Source: an uncultured Anaerolineales bacterium (GTDB lineage: Bacteria; Chloroflexota; Anaerolineae; Anaerolineales; UBA6663). From it: a DNA stretch of 51,714 nucleotides. The notes under the pieces are model-generated. The model was given only the letters and a program-made list of their open reading frames with translations. It searched no databases and was not told the origin of the DNA. Position numbers and translations under genes: made by a program. Shown one piece after another: positions 16,466-23,161 of the stretch. The DNA is taken from contig CALFZO010000086.1 in assembly GCA_937952305.1 (NCBI GenBank), forward strand, positions 1 through 51,714, read 5' to 3'. Position 1 is the first letter of the stretch. Each line of letters opens with the position of its first letter.

Positions 16466-17326
16466 ATGCGTCAATTCCTGGCGCGCACCCTGCGCTGGAA
16501 CCGCCACAGCTATGTGCTGCTGAGCGGCTTCCTGGTGACGCTCTTCGTCATCGGCTACGTGTGGTGGCCGCTGGCCGCCGACTACCTGGCCACCTTCAGC
16601 CCGCTCTACCCGTGGTGGGTGCAGGTGGACTGGCTGCTGATCGGCATCTTCCTGGTCATGTCGCTGCTGATCATGGCCGGCGCCGACCTGAAGGCCGATG
16701 CCCTGATCGTGTTCGTGGGCCTATGCGGCGGGCTGGTGATCGAGGCCTGGGGCACGCAGACCAGCCTGTGGACGTACTACACCAACGAGCGCCCGCCGCT
16801 GTGGATCATCCCGGCCTGGCCGATCGCGAGCCTGGCCATCGACCGGTTATATCGGGCGTTGGATCGCCTGACCAAAGACGAAGGACGTGTGACGGACGCC
16901 AAAGTGGCCCGACCCGCATTCGTCATCCGTCTTCCGGCCTTCGTCCGCCGGGCCTGGGCAATCGTCTTTTGGGCCGTCTTCCCCGCCTTCTATGCCCTCC
17001 TGCTGGCCTTCGTCTGGCCGACGCTGGACAAGCCGCTGACGCTGGCCGCGCTGCTGTTGTGCGCGCTGCTGATCGCGTCGCCGGGCGACCAGCGCGCGGC
17101 CGTGCTGACTTTCGCCGCCGGCAGCGGCCTGGGCTATTTCCTGGAGTTGTGGGGCACCACGCGCGCCTGTTGGACTTACTACACGCTGGAGACGCCGCCG
17201 CTGTTTGCGGTGCTCGCCCATGGGATGGCCGCCGTCGCCTTCTGGCGCACGGGAACACTGTTGCGACAGTCCAGCCTGCGGCTATCGCGCATTCTGCCAC
17301 CGAGACGCGGAGACACTGAGATTTAG
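16466..17326 (+). CDS. Integral membrane protein with duplicated halves, function unknown
   Basis: A 286-aa polytopic membrane protein with about seven or eight hydrophobic segments. It has an internal duplication: WGTQTSLWTYYT (residues 95-106) and WGTTRACWTYYT (229-240), each after a Gly/Glu-rich helix and before a PPL turn. The loop between the halves (about residues 135-163) is encoded by a heptamer repeat array, and the last ten residues (LPPRRGDTEI) are encoded by a palindromic repeat arm, so both look like later additions. It starts 1 nt after the GMC gene stop, suggesting co-expression; it may be a quinone-pathway or transport partner, but I do not recognise the family. Confidence 0.75.
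   Translation: MRQFLARTLRWNRHSYVLLSGFLVTLFVIGYVWWPLAADYLATFSPLYPWWVQVDWLLIGIFLVMSLLIMAGADLKADALIVFVGLCGGLVIEAWGTQTSLWTYYTNERPPLWIIPAWPIASLAIDRLYRALDRLTKDEGRVTDAKVARPAFVIRLPAFVRRAWAIVFWAVFPAFYALLLAFVWPTLDKPLTLAALLLCALLIASPGDQRAAVLTFAAGSGLGYFLELWGTTRACWTYYTLETPPLFAVLAHGMAAVAFWRTGTLLRQSSLRLSRILPPRRGDTEI
16870..16960. repeat. Heptamer repeat array inside a coding sequence
   Basis: Within the membrane protein gene the sequence reads in 7-nt units (ACCAAAG / ACGAAGG / ACGTGTG / ACGGACG ... TCGTCAT / CCGTCTT / CCGGCCT / TCGTCCG). Bases 16870-16887 match the complement of 1319-1336 at 17 of 18 positions. The insertion keeps the frame open. Confidence 0.75.
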
Positions 17327-17478
17327 AGCAATTTCTGCTTGCGCTGACGTCACCCCGGCGAAGGCCGGGGTCCAAGGCCCGCCAAAATCGGCTGGATTCC
17401 GACCTTCGCCGGAGTGACCGAGCGTAAGTCATATCGGGAACCGCTCTAGTCCGTCTCTGTGCCTCTGCGTCTCTGTGG
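17297..17478. repeat. Outer inverted repeat split by a MITE-like element
   Basis: Arms at 17297-17321 and 17454-17478 are complementary at 21 of 25 positions (starting CCACCGAGACGCGGAG and ending CTGCGTCTCTGTGG). With the inner element removed, keeping one TA, they would form a hairpin of about 59 nt with a 9-nt loop. The left arm encodes the end of the membrane protein; the right arm ends 18 nt before the next start codon. Confidence 0.8.
17324..17448. mobile_element. MITE-like palindromic element, TA-flanked, about 125 bp
   Basis: It begins TAGAGC (17324-17329) and ends GCTCTA (17443-17448), so each terminus carries TA, as expected for TA-duplicating IS630/mariner-type elements. Inside, 17349-17374 and 17393-17418 pair at 22 of 26 positions around the cores CCGGCGAAGG and CCTTCGCCGG. 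No transposase is encoded. GTCACnCCGGCGAAGG-type palindromes are widespread in bacterial intergenic DNA, so this may be a mobile or exapted repeat. The first TAG is also the stop codon of the membrane protein gene. Confidence 0.7.
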
Positions 17479-17495
17479 CCCAATCAGGAGGCAGC

Positions 17496-18689
17496 ATGGA
17501 ACGACGCAGCCCGCTTTACGATTACCACCTGCGGACCTCGGCGCAGCTCCTCAAGGGCGGCGGCGATTACCTGTTCCCGGCCCAGTACACGGGCGCGGCC
17601 GAGGAGCACCTCAACACGCGCGCCAACGTCGGCCTGCAGGACCTCTCATCGATGGGCGAGGTGGATATCAAAGGTCCCGGCGCCGAGCGGCTGCTGCACC
17701 GGCTGCTGGTCAACGAGGTCAAAGACCTGGTCCCCGGCCAGATGCGCTACTCGACGCTCGTCAACGAGCAGGGCGGCATCCTGGACGACATCACGCTCTA
17801 TAAATTCAGCGACGAGCACTTTCTGCTGGTGACCTCGTCCGGCCCGCGCAAGCAGACCGCGCGCTGGCTGGCCGAGCAGGCCGCCAGCCACGCCGCCTAC
17901 GTCACCGACATCTCGGCCGGGATCGCCCTGCCCGTGGTCCAGGGGCCGAAGTCACGTGATTTCCTCAAGACCGTGGTCAAGGAGGCCGACGCGTTGGCGG
18001 CGCTGAAGTACTTCCGCTTCATGCGCGCTACCCTGGGTGAGACGGAGGTGCTGCTCTCGCGCTCCGGCTACACCGGCGAACTGGGCTACGAGCTCTACAC
18101 GCCCGCGGAGGAGGCCGGCGTCGTCTGGGAGACGCTGCTCAAGGCCGGCCGCGACTTCGGCCTGCTGCCGTACGGCGTCCTGGCGATGCAGTCCCTGCGG
18201 CTGGAGAAGGGCTACCCGCTCTACGGCCCGGACATCTCCCCGGAGATCACGCCCTTCCACCTCGGCCTGGAGCGCTGGATCAAGTTCGAGAAGCGCGACT
18301 TCCTCGGGCGCGAGGCCTTGCTGAAAGTGCAGGAGCGCGGGATCGCCGAGCGCTGGGTGGGCCTGACCGTCGACGCCGACGTCCCGCTCAAGCCCGGCGA
18401 CAAGCTCTACGCCGTCAGCGACCTGGCCGTTTTCAAAGACCTGATCGAGAGCGGGCCGGAGGCCGGCCAGGCCGAGGACCGGGTGGCGGCCGGCCATCAG
18501 GCGGTGGGGCGGGTCACGTCCAGCGCGCGCGGCCACAGCGTCGGCAAAATCCTGGCCGCCGGCTACGTGCGCACCACGCACAGCTATCCCGGCGCGCGTC
18601 TGGCTGCCGTGGTCAACGGCCGGGCGCGGGCGTGCACGGTGGCGCCGATGCCGTTCTTCGATCCGGACAACGCCCGGCTGCGCGGCTGA
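17496..18689 (+). CDS. GcvT-like aminomethyltransferase (folate-dependent)
   Basis: A 397-aa protein of the glycine-cleavage T-protein family. The T-protein fold is seen in LQDLSSMGEVDIKGPGAE, MRYSTLVNEQGGILDD, SRSGYTGELGYELY and MQSLRLEKGYPLYGPDI, with the C-terminal beta-barrel ending in VGKILAAGYV. Relatives move a C1 unit from an N-methyl or aminomethyl group to tetrahydrofolate. Between a choline oxidase-like gene and a sarcosine oxidase gene, a role in demethylating glycine betaine, dimethylglycine or sarcosine is more likely than glycine cleavage; GcvH and GcvP are absent. The ATG at 17496 has AGGAGGC 5 nt upstream, which decides against the longer frame from 17475. Confidence 0.85.
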   Translation: MERRSPLYDYHLRTSAQLLKGGGDYLFPAQYTGAAEEHLNTRANVGLQDLSSMGEVDIKGPGAERLLHRLLVNEVKDLVPGQMRYSTLVNEQGGILDDITLYKFSDEHFLLVTSSGPRKQTARWLAEQAASHAAYVTDISAGIALPVVQGPKSRDFLKTVVKEADALAALKYFRFMRATLGETEVLLSRSGYTGELGYELYTPAEEAGVVWETLLKAGRDFGLLPYGVLAMQSLRLEKGYPLYGPDISPEITPFHLGLERWIKFEKRDFLGREALLKVQERGIAERWVGLTVDADVPLKPGDKLYAVSDLAVFKDLIESGPEAGQAEDRVAAGHQAVGRVTSSARGHSVGKILAAGYVRTTHSYPGARLAAVVNGRARACTVAPMPFFDPDNARLRG

Positions 18690-18755
18690 CGGCCGCCGGC
18701 TTCGCCAGCGGCTTAAGGCGAGCTGCGCTCGTTAACACTGGACAGAGATAACCCT

Positions 18756-20018
18756 ATGCTCAAAGAGATCCCCAAGCATTACGACGTGATTGTGATCGGC
18801 GTCGGCGGCATGGGCAGCGCCACGGTTTATCAGCTCGCCCGGCGCGGGCGCCGCGTCCTGGGCCTGGAGCGCTTCGACATCCCGCACCTGGAGGGCTCGT
18901 CCCACGGCTACACGCGCATCATCCGCCTGGCCTACTACGAACACCCGTCTTACGTGGACCTCCTGCGGCGCTCGTACGAGCTGTGGCGCGAGATCCAGAC
19001 CGCCGTCGGCGAGCAGCTGCTCTATATCACCGGTTCGCTGGACGCCGGCCCGCCCGGCTCCTGGGTGTTCGAAGGCGCCTGGCGTTCCGCGCGCGAGCAC
19101 GATCTGCCGCACGAAATCCTGACCGGCGCCGAGCTGCGCCGCCGCTTCCCGGGCTACCATCTGCCAGCCGAAACGCTGGCCCTGCACCAGCCGGAAGGCG
19201 GCTTCTTGCTCCCGGAACGCTGCATCGTCAACTACGTGCTGGCCGCCCAAAGCCTGGGCGCCGAGATCCACGCCCGCGAACAGGTGCTGGGCTGGGAGCC
19301 GCACTACGGCGGCGTCAAGGTCGTCACGGACCAGGACGAGTACCACGCCGACAAACTCGTGGTGACCGCCGGCGCCTGGGCCGGCCGCCTGATCCCGGAA
19401 CTGGCCGGCCTGGCTGTGCCGGAGCGCCAGGTGCTGGCCTGGTTGCAGCCGCAGAAGCCCGAGCACTTCCACCGCGACCGCTTCCCGGTTTTCAACCTGC
19501 TGGTGGATGAGGGCCGCTATTACGGCTTTCCGCAGTTTGCGGTGCCGGGCTTCAAGTTCGGGCGTTACCATCACTTCGAGGAAATCGTGGACCCGGACGA
19601 ATGGGAGCGCGACCCCAACGCCGACGACGAGCGCGTCCTGCGCGAATTCGCGGCCCGCTACTTCCCGGACGGCGCCGGTCCGACCATGATGCTGAAGTCG
19701 TGCATGTTCACAAACACGCCTGACCGGCACTTCATCCTCGACCTGCACCCCGAGTTCCCGCAAGTTGTCGTCGCCTCACCCTGCTCCGGCCACGGCTTCA
19801 AATTCGCCAGCGTGGTCGGCGAGGTGGTGGCGGACCTGGCCGAGCGTGGCCAGACCCGGCATGACATCCGCCTGTTCCAGTTGCGGCGTTTCACCGATCC
19901 GGCCTTCCAGTTGGACGGCGTGCCCACCGGGGCGGCTATTCACACCCCAGTCCAACCCGCTGTCCAGGTTCAAACCAGGAAATCCGGATCAACTAACGAT
20001 ATTCAAACTTTCTGGTAG
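18756..20018 (+). CDS. Monomeric sarcosine oxidase / N-methyl amino acid oxidase (SoxA/SolA-like)
   Basis: A 420-aa DAO-superfamily flavoenzyme. The Rossmann motif is VIGVGGMGSATVYQLARRG near residues 11-29, followed by FDIPHLEGSSHGYTR. Cys316 in KSCMFTNTPDRHFI sits where monomeric sarcosine oxidase attaches FAD covalently (Cys315). The C-terminal SGHGFKFASVVGEVVADLA is also typical. It oxidises sarcosine or another N-methyl amino acid to the amine, formaldehyde and H2O2. After the GcvT-like gene, it fits the last step of betaine breakdown to glycine. The last 30 residues after LRRFTDP do not look conserved. The Shine-Dalgarno is weak. Confidence 0.88.
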   Translation: MLKEIPKHYDVIVIGVGGMGSATVYQLARRGRRVLGLERFDIPHLEGSSHGYTRIIRLAYYEHPSYVDLLRRSYELWREIQTAVGEQLLYITGSLDAGPPGSWVFEGAWRSAREHDLPHEILTGAELRRRFPGYHLPAETLALHQPEGGFLLPERCIVNYVLAAQSLGAEIHAREQVLGWEPHYGGVKVVTDQDEYHADKLVVTAGAWAGRLIPELAGLAVPERQVLAWLQPQKPEHFHRDRFPVFNLLVDEGRYYGFPQFAVPGFKFGRYHHFEEIVDPDEWERDPNADDERVLREFAARYFPDGAGPTMMLKSCMFTNTPDRHFILDLHPEFPQVVVASPCSGHGFKFASVVGEVVADLAERGQTRHDIRLFQLRRFTDPAFQLDGVPTGAAIHTPVQPAVQVQTRKSGSTNDIQTFW

Positions 20019-20332
20019 GGTTTTTGAGCCAACCCGCCGGCCAGGTTACCCGATTCCGCAGTTACAATAAGGGCCTGTTTTGCTGAGCCAAACTTATAAT
20101 CGTTGCAATTTTCGCTCCAGCAGCGCCCACCCGGCGTTAACAGACCGGGTTCTTGCGGAGGCCGGCCGGGCGATAATTCGGTTGACGCTGGCGCGGCGGG
20201 CGTTTATCGTCTACCCAGAGGTCTCTGTACCGCCTAATCCGTCCGATCATCAGAAGCGGGGGAAGTCAGCGTCGAGTTGATTAGGCATCGACTCGGCGCC
20301 AGCCGCTGCCTTGCCCGTCGAAGAGGAAGCTT
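20019..20332 (+). promoter_or_regulatory. Intergenic leader with an AT-rich promoter island
   Basis: This 314-nt gap has an AT-rich stretch at 20062-20120 including TATAAT at 20095-20100, a plausible -10 for the surface-protein cassette, with no convincing -35. That would give a leader of more than 200 nt. A 66-codon frame at 20080-20280 has no features and I treat it as chance. I recognise no riboswitch. Confidence 0.4.
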
Positions 20333-23161
20333 ATGCCACGCCTGCGCACCTTGTCGGTTCATCGTGTCCTGCGCGTTCTGGCCGGCCTTGGCCTGCTCCT
20401 GGGCGTCGTCATGCAGGCCGGGCCCTTGCCCACGGCCCGCGCCGCCGGCGCCTTTACCGGCCAGGTCTTCCAGGATTTCAATGACAACGGTGTCCGCGAT
20501 ACGACGACGACGATCACCAACGACGGCGCGGGCAACGTCGGGGTTGCCGTGGACCGCGGCGTGGCCGGCATCACGGTCACCGTTTACGACTCCGGCAACA
20601 ACAACGTCGGCTCCGACACCACCGCCGCCGACGGCACCTATCTCATCAACGCCACCGGCGTGGCCCCCTACCGCGTGGAGTTCACCAACCTGCCGGCCGG
20701 CTATGAACCCGGCGCGCAGGGCACCAACAACGGCACCACCGTCCGCTTCGTGAACACCAACGGCGCCTCCGGCATTGACCTGGGCATCAACCGGCCGAGC
20801 GATTTCTGCCAGAACAACCCGCTGGTCGTCACGAACTGTTACGTGTTTGGCGACCAGGTCAACGGCCCCAATAACACTCGGCCCACCATCGTGAGCTTCC
20901 CCTACTCGGCCGGCAGCCCGAACGTCGCCGGGATCGACAATCCCGCCAGCCACTCCGTGTCCCTGCGCGCCAATCAGGTCGGCACCACCTGGGGCCTGGC
21001 CTGGGCGCGCACCACGCGCCGGCTGTACGCGGCCAGCTTCTTCAAGGGCCACGCCGGCTACGGGCCGGGCGAAGACGGCGTCATCAACACCGCCGACGAC
21101 CCGGCCGCCATTTACGTCATCGATCCGGCCAGCAACACCGTCGCCGACGTCTTCACGGTGCCGGGCATCACCGTCAACGGCCACGACACCGCCGACTACA
21201 TCGCTGACGCCTTCAACACCACCTGGGCCGGCGTTGGCCAGACCTCGCTCGGCGGCCTGGCCCTCTCCGACGACGACACGACCCTGTACGTGATGAACCT
21301 GGAGAACCGCCGCCTGTACGCGCTCAACGCGACGACCGGCGCCGTCATCACCAGCCAGCCGGTCCCGCTGAGTCTGCCGCTGCAAGCGCTGTCCCCAGTG
21401 GCCACCTGCCCGGCCGGCGATGTGCGCCCGTTCGCGGTGTCCTATCACCTGGGCAAGGTCTACGTCGGCCTCACCTGCACCGCCCAGTCGTCCGCGGACG
21501 CGGACTCGTTCACCGACAGCAACGCCAACGGCCGCTACGACCCCCAGGTGCCTGAGCCGTTTGTGGACGGCGACGGCAACGGCGTCTACACCCTGAACGG
21601 CGACGCGCGCCAGCTGCAAGCCTTCGTTTATGAAGTCGACCCGGCCACGCTGGCCTTCGGCGCCAGCCCGATCTTCACGCTGCGCCTGGATTACCCGCGC
21701 GCGCTGGTGGAGACCGGCAGCTTCGGCCACGTCGAATGGCTGCCGTGGGTCCCGGCTTTCAACGGCACGGTCGGCTCCAGCACCGCTCTCGTGATCTACC
21801 CGCAGCCCTGGCTGACCGATATCACCTTCGACACCAATGGCGACCTGCTCCTGGGCGTGCGCGACCGGCTCGGCGACCTGACCGGCGCGCGCGGCCGCGA
21901 AGACCCCACGCCCGGCTCGATCGAGCTGATCGCGCTCTCCGGCGGCGACACCCTGCGCGCCTGCGCCTCGGGCGGCACCTGGACGCTGGAGGCCAACGGC
22001 CGCTGCGGCGGCGCCGGCGCTGCCCCGCAGAACACCGGCGAGGGCCCCGGCGGCGGTGAGTATTATTTCGAGGACTACTACGCGCCTTATCACGACGAGG
22101 TCCACGTCGGCGGCCTGCTCCAGATCGCGGGCTTCCCGGACCTGCTCTCGGCCGTCTTCGACCCGATCTTCATCCCGGCCCCGAACGCCACGCCCAACGT
22201 CGGCACCTTCGACGGCGGCATCCGCTGGAATGCCAACGCCGACGGCAGCTTCGTTAAGGGTTACCGCCTGTTCGACGGCGGCAACGCCGCCTTCCCGGCC
22301 GAGCCTTCCTTTGGCAAGGCCGCCAGCCTGGGCGACCTGGTGGCCTTCTGTGACGCGGCCCCGATTGAGATCGGCAACCGTGTCTGGCTGGACACCGATA
22401 AAGACGGTCAGCAGGATCCGGAGGAGACGCCCATCGCCGGCGTGACGGTGCGCCTGTACGCGCCCAACGGCACGCTCCTGGCCACGGCCGTCACCAACGC
22501 CAGCGGCGAGTATTACTTCTCGTCGGCCACCGGCTCCAGTTCCGGCCACGCGCTCTACGGCATCACCGGCCTGACCTTCAACACCACCGGCTACACCGTG
22601 CGCCTGGACAACCCGTCTGATTACACCGGCGGCGGCCCGTTGGCCGGCCTCAGCCCGACGCTGGTGGACAACCTCCCCGGCGCCAACGGCGACAGCCGCG
22701 ACTCCGACGGCCTGCTGGTGGGCGGCTTCCCGCGCACCACCGTCAACACCGGCGGACCGGGCGCCAACCGCCATACCTACGACTTCGGCTTCGCCACCAA
22801 CCCGACCGCCGTTGAACTGCTCTATTTCCGCGTCGATCACGCCAGCGCCGGGACGGTGACGCTGTCCTGGGCCACGGCCGCCGAAATAGACAACTTCGGC
22901 TTCCGCCTGTACCGGGCGCCGAGCGAAAACTGGGACCAGGCCGTCCAGGTGCGCTTCGTGCCCTCGTCCGTCCGCGCCTCGGGCGGCCAGACCGGCGCCA
23001 CCTACACGGTGACGGATTACGCGCCCGGCAGCGGCCCGTGGTGGTACTGGCTCGTGGATGTCAGTGTCACCGGCGTCGAGCGTGTGCATGCGCCCGTGAC
23101 CACGGCGTTCGGCGGGACCGGCGGCCTGCATCAGCTCTTCTTGCCCGCCATCCGCCGGTAA
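20333..23161 (+). CDS. Secreted SdrD-B/FN3-like surface protein with FLPAIRR tail
   Basis: A 942-aa exported protein. The signal peptide covers about residues 1-38 (VLAGLGLLLGVVMQAG, then ARA). An SdrD-B-like domain follows (GQVFQDFNDNGVRD; AGITVTVYDSG), then a 400-residue propeller-like region with WGLAWARTTRRLYAASF and Ca-binding-like DSNANGRYD and DGDGNGVY, a second SdrD-B domain (GNRVWLDTDKDGQQDPEE; AGVTVRLYAPNG), and a final FN3-like domain (VTLSWATAAEIDNFGFRLYR). It ends GLHQLFLPAIRR, shared with the next protein. The start has GAGGAAG upstream. Likely a structural or adhesive envelope protein. Its stop TAA overlaps the next ATG by one base. Confidence 0.85.
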   Translation: MPRLRTLSVHRVLRVLAGLGLLLGVVMQAGPLPTARAAGAFTGQVFQDFNDNGVRDTTTTITNDGAGNVGVAVDRGVAGITVTVYDSGNNNVGSDTTAADGTYLINATGVAPYRVEFTNLPAGYEPGAQGTNNGTTVRFVNTNGASGIDLGINRPSDFCQNNPLVVTNCYVFGDQVNGPNNTRPTIVSFPYSAGSPNVAGIDNPASHSVSLRANQVGTTWGLAWARTTRRLYAASFFKGHAGYGPGEDGVINTADDPAAIYVIDPASNTVADVFTVPGITVNGHDTADYIADAFNTTWAGVGQTSLGGLALSDDDTTLYVMNLENRRLYALNATTGAVITSQPVPLSLPLQALSPVATCPAGDVRPFAVSYHLGKVYVGLTCTAQSSADADSFTDSNANGRYDPQVPEPFVDGDGNGVYTLNGDARQLQAFVYEVDPATLAFGASPIFTLRLDYPRALVETGSFGHVEWLPWVPAFNGTVGSSTALVIYPQPWLTDITFDTNGDLLLGVRDRLGDLTGARGREDPTPGSIELIALSGGDTLRACASGGTWTLEANGRCGGAGAAPQNTGEGPGGGEYYFEDYYAPYHDEVHVGGLLQIAGFPDLLSAVFDPIFIPAPNATPNVGTFDGGIRWNANADGSFVKGYRLFDGGNAAFPAEPSFGKAASLGDLVAFCDAAPIEIGNRVWLDTDKDGQQDPEETPIAGVTVRLYAPNGTLLATAVTNASGEYYFSSATGSSSGHALYGITGLTFNTTGYTVRLDNPSDYTGGGPLAGLSPTLVDNLPGANGDSRDSDGLLVGGFPRTTVNTGGPGANRHTYDFGFATNPTAVELLYFRVDHASAGTVTLSWATAAEIDNFGFRLYRAPSENWDQAVQVRFVPSSVRASGGQTGATYTVTDYAPGSGPWWYWLVDVSVTGVERVHAPVTTAFGGTGGLHQLFLPAIRR

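Noticed and set aside
18690..18755. Possible hairpin after the GcvT-like gene
   Set aside because: The arms (GCCGC / GCGGC) are short and no T-run follows; not enough for a terminator call.
20080..20280. A 66-codon frame ahead of the surface-protein cassette
   Set aside because: No Shine-Dalgarno, no domain, irregular composition; it overlaps the likely promoter region.
20234..23131. A 965-codon open frame on the minus strand opposite the SdrD-B-like gene
   Set aside because: It is the mirror of a GC-rich coding region; its composition is low-complexity Ala/Gly/Arg/Val with no domain, and the plus-strand gene has a signal peptide, domains and a Shine-Dalgarno.
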